64,000 nt of DNA. It comes from Streptomyces sp. CG4 (GTDB taxonomy: Bacteria > Actinomycetota > Actinomycetes > Streptomycetales > Streptomycetaceae). A program made the position numbers and the translations under genes. The notes below the pieces were generated by a model. The model was given only the letters and a program-made list of their open reading frames with translations, was not told the origin of the DNA and ran no database searches. Location of the stretch: the NCBI RefSeq assembly GCF_041080655.1, contig NZ_CP163525.1, positions 310,001 through 374,000 on the forward strand, given 5' to 3'. Positions within the stretch are counted from its first letter, which is position 1. Each line of letters starts with the position of its first letter. Positions 18,663 to 49,130 of this stretch are shown here, one piece after another.

Positions 18663-21446
18663 ATGCAACTTTTCGGTCGTACGAGGGAACTACAGGTCCT
18701 GGGCGAGGCGTTCACAGACAGTGCGCGAGGACATGGCCGGCTCGTGATCATCACAGGCGGCCCCGGATCCGGCAAGACCCAGCTGGTGCACGAATTCCTC
18801 ACCACGCTGAACAGCACCGATGCGCGCATACTGACCGGTACGACATGCTCGACGGAGCAGGATCGTCCGATGAGCCTCGTCAGGCAATTACTGCGAAACG
18901 CCGAGGCGGAGTGCGCCGTACCCCACCACGCCCCGCCCGCAATGAACTCCCGGCCGGAAAACCGCCGTTCTTGGCCGCCCGGGCACCGACTCGGGCATGC
19001 GCCCGCCGGAGAAGAGGCCGCCGAGGCCCTCCTGCGCCTGGCCGACGAGCGCCCTCTGGTGATCGCCGTGGACGACGCCCACGCCATGGACCGGGCCTCG
19101 TTCCAGACCATCGTCCGCCTGCTGCGCCGCAGCCGCTCCCGGCGCCTGCTCGTGGTGTGCGCCACCTCAGGACACTTCAGCGACATACGCTCGCCCGCGC
19201 ACACGGAACTCCTGCGCCAGCCGCACCGACGGGTACGGCTGGCGCCGCTGTCGGAGGTGAGCGTCGGCGAACTCCTCGCCGCACAGGCCGGACACGCCCT
19301 GCCTGACACCCTCCGCGGCGCCTACCACCGGGCCACCGCGGGCAACCCCCTTCTCGTGCACGCCCTGCTGGACGACAGCACACGCTTCGGCCCCGAGATC
19401 GGCCGGCCCGTCGCCGGCGCCGCCTACCGCCAGGCGGTGCTGTCGCTGCTGCACCGCGGTGAAGCGAGCCATGTGCGCGTGGCCCGCGTCCTGGCCGCCC
19501 TTGGCACCCTCGCGGGCACCGTCGCCGTCGGAGAGCTCACCGGTACCACCGCGGCCGGCACCCAGGAAGCCGTCGACGCTCTCAACTCCGCGGGTCTGCT
19601 GGACGGTCACGCCTTCCGACACCCCACCGCCGCCGCGGCCGTCCTGGAGGACATGGACGCCGCCCTGCGCACCGACCTGCACGGCCGGATCGCCCACCTG
19701 CTGTACCGCTCCGGTGTGCCCGCCGTAGAGGTGGCGCGGCACCTCCATGCCGCGGGCCTCGTCCCGGAGGGCTGGGGCGCGGCCATCCTGCGCGCCGCCG
19801 CCGAACAGGCTCTCGCCGCGGACGATGTGGAGCGCTGCACCGACTACCTCGGTCTGGTCCTGCGCGACTGCGCCGACGACCTCGAACGCCACGCCCTGTC
19901 CGTGGCGCTGGCCCGCGCGGAGTGGCGCACCAACCCGGCAGCCGCCGGACCGCATCTGGAACCGTTGCGCAAGGACGCGCTGGACGGCGGCCTGAGCATG
20001 CGGGACACCGCCACCGTCCTGCGCTACATGCTGTGGCGGGGCGACACCGAACTGGCCGCCCAGGCGGTCGCCAGCCTCGTCCACGCCCAGTCGCCCACCG
20101 ACGCCCAGATCGTCGCCGAGGTGGAGTTCGTACGGCAGTGGTTCTACGGCGTGGCGCTGCCCGGCAAGGGCGCCCCGGTCGCCGGCTTCGACCCGCGCCG
20201 CCGCCCCACGCACGCCGACACCGGTGGACTGGGCGCCCGGGTCGCGGCGCTCATCGGCGGTGAGGCGACCGACGACTCCGCGGCGGCCGTCGCCCAGGCC
20301 CTCCAGGGACACCAACTGGACCATCTCAACCTGGAGTTGGTGGCCATGTCGCTCCTGGCGATCGCCCACGCGGACCGGCCGGCGCTCGCCGCAGAAGCCT
20401 GCGACGCGCTGCTGGAGCGCGCCGTCGAGCGCCGTGCGACCACATGGCAGGCCCTGCTCGGCAGCATCCGGGCGGAGATCGCCCTGCTGCAGGGAGACGT
20501 GACCACCGCGTCGCAGGGCGCGCTCACCGCTCTCGGCACACTGAGCGCCCAGAGCTGGGGGGTGCTCATCGGTCTCCCGCTGTCGACGGCGATCGCCGCG
20601 TACACGGCCATGGGCTCCTACGCCGAGGCCGAGGAACTGCTCGGCCACGATGTGCCCGAGCAGATGTTCCGCACCGTGTTCGGCATCCAGTACCTGCGCG
20701 CCCGCGGCCACCACTACCTCGCCACCGACCGGCCCTTCGCCGCGCTCAACGACTTCGAGACCTGCGGACGGCTGCTGCGCGAAGGCAACCCCAGTCTCCA
20801 GAAGGGCATCCCCTGGCGGTCCGACCTGGCCCTGGCCAACCTCCGGATCGGCAAGGCCCGTACGGCCCGGGAGTGGGCCGAGGAGCAGCTGCGGCTGCCC
20901 GGAGGCCACAGCTCCCGGGCGCGCGCCATGGCGCTGCGTCTGCTGGCCGCGACCTGCAAGCCGCACCGCCGGGCCTCGCTGCTGCGTGAGTCGATCGACC
21001 TGCTCAAGACCTGCGGGGACCGGTACGCGCTGGCGCAGGCGTACGCCGACCTGTCCGCGGCCCACTACGAGTTGGGCGAGTACGCCCGGGCCCGGCTGGT
21101 GGCCCGGCAGGCGGCGCAGGAGGCCGAGGCCTGCCACATCGAGTCGCCGGTCGACGCACATCTGCTGGAGGATCCCGCGCGGCCGGAGAGTCCCGAGTCC
21201 GAGGACGGCCCCGCCATCCTGAGCGACGCGGAATGCCGGGTCGCCGGGCTGGCCGCGCTCGGGTACACCAACCGCGAGATCAGCGGCCGGCTCCACGTCA
21301 CCATCAGCACGGTGGAGCAACACCTCACCCGGGTCTACCGCAAACTGCAGGTGGCCAGCCGTTCGGAGCTGCCGTCGAAGATGCTGGAGCACCGCATACC
21401 GAAGCTGTCGGACCGCTGGGCCAGCACGCACTCGTCCACGGGCTGA
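18663..21446 (+). CDS. LAL-family LuxR regulator of the PKS cluster (TTA-containing)
   Basis: A 927-residue large ATP-binding LuxR regulator, the usual pathway-specific activator of macrolide and macrolactam clusters. Walker A is GGPGSGKT at residues 32-39 and Walker B-like LVIAVDD at 132-138. A long helical tetratricopeptide-like middle follows. The C-terminal LuxR helix-turn-helix is near residues 860-915 (GYTNREISGRLHVTISTVEQ). Codon 76 is TTA (18888-18890), so translation should need the bldA tRNA. A GGGGGG site precedes the ATG. It is convergent with PKS2 and separated from it by a strong hairpin. It is the only regulator inside the cluster, hence the likely activator of the boxed promoters. 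Confidence 0.92.
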   Translation: MQLFGRTRELQVLGEAFTDSARGHGRLVIITGGPGSGKTQLVHEFLTTLNSTDARILTGTTCSTEQDRPMSLVRQLLRNAEAECAVPHHAPPAMNSRPENRRSWPPGHRLGHAPAGEEAAEALLRLADERPLVIAVDDAHAMDRASFQTIVRLLRRSRSRRLLVVCATSGHFSDIRSPAHTELLRQPHRRVRLAPLSEVSVGELLAAQAGHALPDTLRGAYHRATAGNPLLVHALLDDSTRFGPEIGRPVAGAAYRQAVLSLLHRGEASHVRVARVLAALGTLAGTVAVGELTGTTAAGTQEAVDALNSAGLLDGHAFRHPTAAAAVLEDMDAALRTDLHGRIAHLLYRSGVPAVEVARHLHAAGLVPEGWGAAILRAAAEQALAADDVERCTDYLGLVLRDCADDLERHALSVALARAEWRTNPAAAGPHLEPLRKDALDGGLSMRDTATVLRYMLWRGDTELAAQAVASLVHAQSPTDAQIVAEVEFVRQWFYGVALPGKGAPVAGFDPRRRPTHADTGGLGARVAALIGGEATDDSAAAVAQALQGHQLDHLNLELVAMSLLAIAHADRPALAAEACDALLERAVERRATTWQALLGSIRAEIALLQGDVTTASQGALTALGTLSAQSWGVLIGLPLSTAIAAYTAMGSYAEAEELLGHDVPEQMFRTVFGIQYLRARGHHYLATDRPFAALNDFETCGRLLREGNPSLQKGIPWRSDLALANLRIGKARTAREWAEEQLRLPGGHSSRARAMALRLLAATCKPHRRASLLRESIDLLKTCGDRYALAQAYADLSAAHYELGEYARARLVARQAAQEAEACHIESPVDAHLLEDPARPESPESEDGPAILSDAECRVAGLAALGYTNREISGRLHVTISTVEQHLTRVYRKLQVASRSELPSKMLEHRIPKLSDRWASTHSSTG

Positions 21447-21505
21447 CAGCGCTCCCTTTCTTCGTGCCTGTCCTGAGAGCGCTCCCTCTCGTCGTCCACG
21501 CAACG

Positions 21506-21547
21506 GAGCGCGGCCCCACCGGTGACTCCACCGGTGGGGCCGCGCTC
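21506..21547. terminator. Strong bidirectional terminator
   Basis: An 18-bp perfect stem (GAGCGCGGCCCCACCGGT and its complement) with a 6-base loop lies between the convergent ends of the LAL gene and PKS2. It has no U-tract, as is common in Streptomyces, and can serve both transcripts. Confidence 0.85.
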
Positions 21548-21570
21548 TGTCAGCCGTGCGGACACAGACC

Positions 21571-32094
<10,524 letters not shown>

Positions 32095-32207
32095 GGTCGG
32101 TGTCGCTCCCTGCTGGTTCGGCGGCGCTGGTGACGCGGTGGAGGGTGCGCCGGACTTGCGGTGACCCGGTGCCGGACGCGGCGCGTCGTCCGGCACCGGG
32201 GCGGGGC

Positions 32208-42908
<10,701 letters not shown>

Positions 42909-42958
42909 CCACGCATCTCCACTTTCGGCCGACACCGGTTTTCCTCACCTTTTTCCAC

Positions 42959-43003
42959 ACGGTAATGACGGGCCGCGAAAAGCCACACCCTTAAGTACCC
43001 CTA
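42959..43003 (-). promoter_or_regulatory. Boxed promoter of PKS1
   Basis: On the minus strand TAGGGG (43003-42998), four bases, TAAGGG (42993-42988), 23 bases, then TACCGT (42964-42959) as -10. The distal box overlaps the mutase stop codon and forms the palindrome CCCCTAGGGG. The layout matches two other cluster promoters. Confidence 0.65.
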
Positions 43004-44281
43004 GGGGCGGGCGGGTTCGCAGCCCACTGGGTCCTCGGTGTCGTGCCGGTCGTACGAACGGCGCACATAGGACAGGGAGTCGAGCAGATCCACGGAGGTG
43101 ATGGCCTCGGTGGGGCGTACGTCGGCGATGCCGTGCAGCGGCATCTTTCCGACGTCGGCCCAGCACAGTCGGCCGTCCGCGCCTATATAACTCCGGCTGA
43201 ATCCGGCGTTGTCCGGATGCAGACAGTAGGGAACGTCGAGAAGGCCTCGGGCGAACGCCGCGAGCAGCGCCTCGCCGAGGTCGTCGTGCAGGTCCAGCAC
43301 CGCGTTCACCAGGGAAGACGCCTCGGCGTAGGTCTGGGTGCCGGGGCCCTCCAGCGGAGCGCGCGGAGTCCGTGCGGCGACCGCCGCCGCGTATTCGAGG
43401 GCCGCGATGTTCTCGGCGACGGTCGGAATACGGCGGGATTCCGCGACGGTTTTCACGATGAGCCGTTCGGAGCCGCTGGCGACGGCGAGTTCGGCCGCTT
43501 TTCCGAGGAGTCGGTAGGCGCCGTGCTCGGTTTCCGGATACAGCCCCATGTAGGCATAGACGACGACATGCCATTCGGTGTCCGGCAGGAAGCGCGCACA
43601 CAGGGTGCGCAACGCGGCCACGGCTTCGGCGTCCTGGCGCGGGTCGGTCTGCTGGGCGTAACTCACGGAAATGCTGCGGATGCCGTGCCGGTGGAAGAAC
43701 ATCGCCTCCAGGACACTGATCGCGACGAGCAAGCTGGGCGGGCAGAGCTGGCCGAGGACGCAGCCGCCGAAGGTCTCCAGGTGCGGTGCGGCGCCCGACT
43801 CGCGCAGGGTGGCGAGCAGTTGGCAGCAGGCCGCCCAGTGGGCGACGGACGCGCGCAGCGGGACGCGGCCGTAGGGCAGGCAGTAGGAGACCGGTCCGCC
43901 TTCGGAGGCGTCGAGTCCTACGGCCATCAGCGCCCGGAAGATGTCCTGCGGCGCGGCGGAGCCGTGCCGGACCTGAACCGGGAAGTCGGGACCGTGGATC
44001 CGGTCGAGCACCTGCAGGGTGGTGGTGGTCTCGTGGCTCACGATCGGGTAGCCGTTGAGGGCCACGTCCTCCAGCACGGCCAGTTTGGCCGACTCCAGGT
44101 CGCCGACCCGGGTGTAGCTGTCCAGGGTGAGCGTGCCGACGGTGGTCGCCGTGGCGTTCCGGGTGGCGAGCAGCCCGGCCCGCATCCGGTCCGGGCTGCT
44201 CATGCCCATCCGGGGCTGGACCACGAGGTGGCCGGCGTCGTGAGCCCGGCGCACGAACGCGCCGAACCCGACGCCGGTCAC
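43001..44281 (-). CDS. Glutamate mutase large (epsilon) subunit, VinI/MutE-type
   Basis: A 426-residue protein of the glutamate mutase epsilon-subunit family, which with the cobalamin-binding small subunit converts L-glutamate to (2S,3S)-3-methylaspartate by a radical mechanism. TIM-barrel landmarks are QPRMGM near the start, the RHGSAAP segment, GGPVSYCLPYGR and LGQLCPPSLL. The GTG start overlaps the small-subunit stop by four bases. In the vicenistatin pathway the same activity supplies the starter amino acid; no other route using methylaspartate is visible here. The C-terminus is followed at once by the PKS1 promoter, with the stop codon inside a regulatory box. Confidence 0.9.
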   Translation of the reverse strand: MTGVGFGAFVRRAHDAGHLVVQPRMGMSSPDRMRAGLLATRNATATTVGTLTLDSYTRVGDLESAKLAVLEDVALNGYPIVSHETTTTLQVLDRIHGPDFPVQVRHGSAAPQDIFRALMAVGLDASEGGPVSYCLPYGRVPLRASVAHWAACCQLLATLRESGAAPHLETFGGCVLGQLCPPSLLVAISVLEAMFFHRHGIRSISVSYAQQTDPRQDAEAVAALRTLCARFLPDTEWHVVVYAYMGLYPETEHGAYRLLGKAAELAVASGSERLIVKTVAESRRIPTVAENIAALEYAAAVAARTPRAPLEGPGTQTYAEASSLVNAVLDLHDDLGEALLAAFARGLLDVPYCLHPDNAGFSRSYIGADGRLCWADVGKMPLHGIADVRPTEAITSVDLLDSLSYVRRSYDRHDTEDPVGCEPARP

Positions 44282-44730
44282 ACCAGGGCCCGCTGCGGCA
44301 GGGTGCCGAGCATCCGCCGGAAGGCGGCGACGCCCTCGGCGCTGTCGTCGAACACGGCGTCGTAGCCGGCGGCGGAGAGGGCGGCCGCCTCGTCGCTGCC
44401 GCAGGGTCCGGCGATGCCGAGCTTGCCGCCGATCACGGCGGGTACGTCGGCGAGTTCGGGGTGCTCGCGCAGCCGGGTGACGGTGCGCATGCCATCGTGG
44501 TAGCCGTGGCCGTTGACGCTGCTGACCACGATGAGGGCCGGGCGGTGCGCGAGGGCCTCGGTGATGAGCAGGTCCTCGGGGACGCAGGGGCCGAGGTTGA
44601 CCACGCGGTGCCCGTGCTCCTCCAGGAGGAGCTGGAGGTAGACGAGGTTCCAGGTGTGGGAGTCGGAGATGCCGCCGGCCACGAGCACGGGCTGGTCTGC
44701 GGGGGTGGGGGTCATCGGGGAGGGGCTCAT
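44278..44730 (-). CDS. Glutamate mutase small (sigma) subunit, B12-binding
   Basis: A 150-residue cobalamin-binding domain protein, partner of the large subunit. The base-off motif is present as DSHTWN at residues 23-28; canonical members read DxHxxG, so the last glycine is Asn here. Later B12-fold elements VVSSVNGHG and GGKLG are intact. The ATG shares one base with the stop of the decarboxylase gene and the gene overlaps the large subunit by four bases, so the three are coupled. An ATG five codons downstream is possible. Assignment is firm from family pattern and partner gene. Confidence 0.88.
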   Translation of the reverse strand: MSPSPMTPTPADQPVLVAGGISDSHTWNLVYLQLLLEEHGHRVVNLGPCVPEDLLITEALAHRPALIVVSSVNGHGYHDGMRTVTRLREHPELADVPAVIGGKLGIAGPCGSDEAAALSAAGYDAVFDDSAEGVAAFRRMLGTLPQRALV

Positions 44731-45986
44731 CACAGGGCCTGTCCGTGTTCGTAGGTGCGGGTGTGCTGGATACGGGAGACGGAGACGACGTCGTCTCCGC
44801 GTACGACGATCTCGGCGGGGGCGGGCCTGCCGAGGAACATCAGGAGGCTGGCCGTGGGGCCGTAGGCACCGGCGTTGGGCACGGTGAGCACGGCGCCGGG
44901 GGCCAGTTCGGGCAGCGGGACGTTGCGGCCGAGCAGGTCGCCCGGGGTGCACAGCGGCCCGGCGAGGCTCGCGGGCGTGCCGTCGGCGCCCACGGACTCG
45001 TGCGGCTCGACGGACACGGGCAGGATGCGGCCGAGGCCGGACATGCCGCCGAAGGTGTTGATGCCGGCGTCGAGGACGAGATAGCGGGTGTCGCGGCTGT
45101 CCTTGACGTTGACGACGGAGGTGAGCAGGGTGCCGCTGTCGGCGACCAGGTAGCGGCCCGATTCGCAGGCGATCTGCGGGGCGCCCTTGCGCCAGCCCGG
45201 GAAGTGGTCGTCCAGCGTCTCGGCCAGGGCGTCGCGCAGCTCGCGGTAGACCGGCCGCTCGCCCTGCACGGCGTACGGTGCGGCGAACCCGCCGCCGATG
45301 TCGACGAAGCGGAACGTGACGCCGAGGGCCTGCTGGAGTGCGGCGGCGGTGGCGACGGTGTGGCGGAACTCGGCGATGAGGCTCGCCTCGTCCTTGGCGT
45401 TGCTCAGCGGGAAGAAGTGCAGCCCGGCGATGCGGGTGCCGGGTACGTCGCGCAGCTCGGCGGCGAGGCCGGGCAGGGTCTCGCTGTCGAAGCCGAACTG
45501 CGAGGGCACGCCGGTCATCCGGATGCTGGTGGCCGCGGCGCCGGTGGCGTTATTGATGCGGATCAGGCAGTCGGCGGTGACACCGAGTTCGAGCGCGACC
45601 TCGCCGACGCGGCGCAGGTCGCCGTAGGACTCGGTGGAGAAGAGGCGGACGCCGCGGGTGAGCGCCTCGGTCAGTTCCTCGCTGGTCTTGCCAGGGCCGG
45701 TGTAAAGGATCCGGTCGCCGGGGAAGCCGGCCTGCAGGGCGGCGTCGAGTTCGCCGACGGAGCTGATCTCGGCGCGACAGCCGCGGGCCGCGCCGGTGCG
45801 CAGCTCGCGCAGCAGCTCGGGGTGCGGGTTGGCCTTGGCGGCGTAGAAGACCTCGACCTCGTCGGGCAGCGCGGCGAACAGGTCGTCGCGGGCCGCGGCC
45901 ACCCGGTCCAGGTCGTAGACGTAGGACGGGGTACCGAAGCGCTCGGCCAGTGCCTGTGGGGGCACTGGTTCGGTGGGGCCGGTCAC
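44730..45986 (-). CDS. PLP-dependent decarboxylase, VinO-type
   Basis: A 418-residue fold-type III PLP enzyme of the diaminopimelate/ornithine decarboxylase family. The Schiff-base lysine is Lys51 in FYAAKANPHP. FVDIGGGFAAPY binds the phosphate, and the C-terminal CESGRYLVADSG and GAYGPTAS blocks complete the dimer active site. In vicenistatin assembly VinO decarboxylates 3-methylaspartyl while it is attached to the free ACP, giving 3-aminoisobutyryl-ACP. Gene order and the adjacent ligase and mutase support the same role. The GTG overlaps the ligase stop by four bases. Confidence 0.88.
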   Translation of the reverse strand: MTGPTEPVPPQALAERFGTPSYVYDLDRVAAARDDLFAALPDEVEVFYAAKANPHPELLRELRTGAARGCRAEISSVGELDAALQAGFPGDRILYTGPGKTSEELTEALTRGVRLFSTESYGDLRRVGEVALELGVTADCLIRINNATGAAATSIRMTGVPSQFGFDSETLPGLAAELRDVPGTRIAGLHFFPLSNAKDEASLIAEFRHTVATAAALQQALGVTFRFVDIGGGFAAPYAVQGERPVYRELRDALAETLDDHFPGWRKGAPQIACESGRYLVADSGTLLTSVVNVKDSRDTRYLVLDAGINTFGGMSGLGRILPVSVEPHESVGADGTPASLAGPLCTPGDLLGRNVPLPELAPGAVLTVPNAGAYGPTASLLMFLGRPAPAEIVVRGDDVVSVSRIQHTRTYEHGQAL

Positions 45987-47545
45987 GGGGTGGTTCCTTC
46001 CAGGAGACGGGCGAGCTGCTTGCGGTCGTGCTTGCCGTGCGGGGTCAGCGGCAGCTCGTCGACGACGCGGCTCACGCCGGGCACCTTGGCGGGCTCCAGC
46101 CTGAGCGACAGCTCCTTGAGCAGGGTGTGCGGGTCGATGTCGCCCTCGGCGAACACCGCGAGGGCGCGGCCTTCGGCGGGCGGCAGGACGGCGGCGGCGC
46201 GGACGCCGGGGATGTCGGTGGCGGCGCTCTCGATCTCGGTGGTGCTCATGCGCACGCCCTTGTGCTTGAACATGTCGTCGCGGCGGCCCTCGTAGTACAG
46301 GAAGCCGTCCTCGTCGACATGGCCGAAGTCCCCTGTGTGCAGGCGGAGTCCGCCGTCGGGGGCGGGGCGGAAGGCGCGGGCGGTCTGTTCCGGTGCGCGC
46401 CAGTAGCCGGGCATGACGTGCGGGCCCTCGACGACGATCTCGCCGGTCTGCCAGGGCGGCAGGGGGTTGCCGTCGTCGTCCACCACGAAGGCGCGGGTGC
46501 CGGGCAGCGGGCGGCCGACCGAGTCGGGCTTGGCGTCCTGGTGGGCGGGCGGCAGCACGGAGACGCGCTTGCACTCGGTCTGCCCGAACTGGATGATCAC
46601 CTCCGCGCCGGGGAACGCCGTGCGCAGCCCGTCGGCGGTGGTCTTCGGCAGCGCGGCACCGGTGTTGGTGAACATGCGCACCCGGGACACGTGGCTCGGC
46701 TCGCGCTCGGCGAGGGCGACGATCATGGTGGCCAGGGACGGCACGATCGGGACGACCGTGGCCCCGGTCTCCCGGATGCGGCGCAGCAGCACGAGGTCCG
46801 ACTCCCCGTCGGCGAGCACGAGTTCGCTGCGGCCGGCGGCGGTGAGCAGCACCTTGTACAGGCCGTAGTCCCAGGAGATGGGGAAGCGGCAGAACACCAC
46901 GTCGTCGGCGCGGTAGCCGAGTTCGAGGTTGATGGCCTCGGTGGCGAAGACCATCTGGCCGTGCGGGCAGATCACGGCCTTGGGAGCCGCGGTGGAGCCG
47001 GAGGTGTAGACGAGGACGGCGAGGTCCTCGGGGCGGACCTCGGCACCGGCGGACCGGGCTCCCCGCACGCGCAGCGCGGTGATGTCCTGCCACGCCTCGC
47101 CGAGTCCGAGGACCGGCACGCCCTCGGCGAGGGCGGCGATCCGGTCGACGGCGGGGTCGGTGACGACGACCAGCGCGGGCTCGGAGTTCTCGACGACCGC
47201 CCGCAGATGGAAGTCCTTCATACCGGTGTTGACGGGGACCAGGACGGCGCCGCGGCGCGCCGTGCCGTACAGCAGCGCGACCAGTTCGCGGGTGCTGGGC
47301 AGCTGGACGAGGACCCGGTCGCCGTGGCCGATGCCGCGCTCCTCCAGCCAGGCGTCGACGGCGTGGCTGTGGGCGGCGAGTTCCCGGTACGTCCAGCGGC
47401 CCGCGCCGTCGGCGACCGCCGGGGCGTCGGGACGCTCGGCGGTGGCCTCGTCGAGCAGGTCGTGCACCCGGGCGTCGGTACGGGCGTCGCGCGGACGAGC
47501 CTCGCGGGCGTCGGTGCGGGCCTGCGCTGTCGGTTGACCGTTCAC
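45983..47545 (-). CDS. Adenylating ligase for beta-amino acid, VinN-type
   Basis: A 520-residue member of the adenylate-forming superfamily. The P-loop is YTSGSTAAPK at 180-189, and FGQTECKR at 320-327, GDFGHVDEDGF and the C-terminal TPHGKHDRKQL lysine follow. VinN activates 3-methylaspartate and loads a free ACP. From memory its specificity residues are Asp230, Ser299 and Arg331; with a constant offset of four these map to Asp226, Thr295 and Arg327 here, keeping the amine- and carboxylate-binding pair. This supports 3-methylaspartate as substrate. The GTG start overlaps the upstream ligase stop by four bases. Confidence 0.88.
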   Translation of the reverse strand: MNGQPTAQARTDAREARPRDARTDARVHDLLDEATAERPDAPAVADGAGRWTYRELAAHSHAVDAWLEERGIGHGDRVLVQLPSTRELVALLYGTARRGAVLVPVNTGMKDFHLRAVVENSEPALVVVTDPAVDRIAALAEGVPVLGLGEAWQDITALRVRGARSAGAEVRPEDLAVLVYTSGSTAAPKAVICPHGQMVFATEAINLELGYRADDVVFCRFPISWDYGLYKVLLTAAGRSELVLADGESDLVLLRRIRETGATVVPIVPSLATMIVALAEREPSHVSRVRMFTNTGAALPKTTADGLRTAFPGAEVIIQFGQTECKRVSVLPPAHQDAKPDSVGRPLPGTRAFVVDDDGNPLPPWQTGEIVVEGPHVMPGYWRAPEQTARAFRPAPDGGLRLHTGDFGHVDEDGFLYYEGRRDDMFKHKGVRMSTTEIESAATDIPGVRAAAVLPPAEGRALAVFAEGDIDPHTLLKELSLRLEPAKVPGVSRVVDELPLTPHGKHDRKQLARLLEGTTP

Positions 47546-49104
47546 TGCGACTCCTGCCGCCTTTCATGAGTGGGTGCCGCCCCGGCGGACTGCCGCATGG
47601 CCGTGGCCTCGGAGGTGAGCTTCCTGCGATCGGTCTTGCGGTTGGAGTTGAGCGGGAGCGCGTCCAGGTGGTGGTAGGCGCGCGGCACGACCGCGGCCGG
47701 CAGCAGCTCCCGCAGATGACGGGCGAGCCGGGCGGGCGGCACGGGTACGCCGGTGTGGAACACGGCCAGCTCCACCGTTCCGTCCACGGGCACCGCCACG
47801 GTCACGGCGTCCTCCACGCCCGGGCAGGTGCGTGCGGCGGCGTCCACCTCGGCGAGTTCCAGCCGCACCCCGTGCACCTGGACCTGTGCGTCCTGGCGGC
47901 CCAGGTAGAGCCAGCCGCCGTCGGCGGCGCGCCGGACGCGGTCGCCGGTGCGGTAGAAGCGGTGTCCGTCGTGCTCCAGGAACCGGCCGGTGTCATCGGC
48001 CGGGTCGAGATAGCCGGGCGTCAACTGCGGCCCGGAGATGCACAGTTCGCCCTCGTCACTGTCGGTGGGCACACCGTCGGCGCCCAGCAGCAGCGTCTCG
48101 TGGCCCGGATGTACGGCGCCGATGGGCACCATGTCGTTGAGGTACCGTCCCGGTGTCCAGCGCTGTGCGGTGATGGTGATGGTCAGTTCGGTCGGGCCGT
48201 ACAGGTTCTCCAGCGTCGCGCCCGGCGCGGCGGCCGCCCAGTCCTCGGCGTCCTTGCAGCTGAGCGCCTCCCCCGCGAAGAAGCTCCACCGCAGCGACGG
48301 CAGCGCGCCCGGCTCGAGCCCGCCGGTGCGGCGCACCAGCGTGATCGCGCTGGGCGTGGCGAACCACACCGTCATGCCCTGCTCGGCCACGAACTCCGGC
48401 AGATGTGCGTACGCGTGGGGCGGGATCGGTACGACGGTGGCGCCGGCGCCCCAGGCACAGAACAGGTCGAACATCGCGCAGTCGAAGTTGAGGTCGAAGG
48501 TCTGCGAGAAGACGTCGTGCGGTCCGAAGTCGTAGCGCTGGTCGAGGAGTCGGAAGTAGTGCGCGGTGTTGGCGTGGGTGACCGGGACGCCCTTGGGGCG
48601 GCCGGTGGAGCCGGAGGTGAACAGCACGTAGGCGATGTCGGAGGGCCGGGCCGGCAGGGGCGCCTTCAGGGCGCTGTCCGCGTCGACGGCGAGCGCCGGC
48701 ATCGGCTGCCCGCCCGGCGCGAACAGCGTCGGCAGGCTGACACCCTCGGCGTGCAGCGCGCTCAGGGCGGGTAGGGCGTCGTCGTCGGCGAGCAGCGCGC
48801 CGACCCCGGCGGCCTCGATCATCTGCCGGGTGCGGGCGGCGGGGAAGGCCGGCTGCAGCGGGACGACGGTGACGCCGCTGTACAGGCCGGCCAGCAGGGT
48901 CGCGTACGCCGTGGGTCCCTTGCCGGCCGGCACTCCCACGGCGGGCGGCCGGTCGGGCAGCCCGGCGCGCAGCGAGCCGGCCAGGACCAGGGCGCGTTCG
49001 TGCAGTTCGCGGTAGGTGGTGTCGACGCCGTCGACGCGCAGCGCGGGCCGGTCCGGGGCGAGGGCCAGCCCGTGCAGGAACCGGCCGGCGAGCGTGCCGT
49101 CCAT
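47542..49104 (-). CDS. Amino acid adenylation enzyme (alanine ligase), VinM-type
   Basis: A 520-residue stand-alone NRPS-like adenylation domain. Core motifs are visible in order: FTSGSTGRPKG (A3), NLYGPTE (A5), YRTGDRVR (A7), GRQDAQVQVHGVRLEL (A8) and NSNRKTDRRKL (A10). There is no carrier or condensation domain. In the vicenistatin pathway VinM attaches L-alanine to the beta-aminoacyl-ACP to protect its amine during chain extension. The ATG at 49104 lies 27 bp past the ACP stop; an upstream in-frame GTG at 49116 is an alternative. The amino acid is inferred from pathway context, not from pocket residues. Confidence 0.88.
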   Translation of the reverse strand: MDGTLAGRFLHGLALAPDRPALRVDGVDTTYRELHERALVLAGSLRAGLPDRPPAVGVPAGKGPTAYATLLAGLYSGVTVVPLQPAFPAARTRQMIEAAGVGALLADDDALPALSALHAEGVSLPTLFAPGGQPMPALAVDADSALKAPLPARPSDIAYVLFTSGSTGRPKGVPVTHANTAHYFRLLDQRYDFGPHDVFSQTFDLNFDCAMFDLFCAWGAGATVVPIPPHAYAHLPEFVAEQGMTVWFATPSAITLVRRTGGLEPGALPSLRWSFFAGEALSCKDAEDWAAAAPGATLENLYGPTELTITITAQRWTPGRYLNDMVPIGAVHPGHETLLLGADGVPTDSDEGELCISGPQLTPGYLDPADDTGRFLEHDGHRFYRTGDRVRRAADGGWLYLGRQDAQVQVHGVRLELAEVDAAARTCPGVEDAVTVAVPVDGTVELAVFHTGVPVPPARLARHLRELLPAAVVPRAYHHLDALPLNSNRKTDRRKLTSEATAMRQSAGAAPTHERRQESQ

Positions 49105-49130
49105 GGTGGGATCCACGAAGGGCCGTCCCG

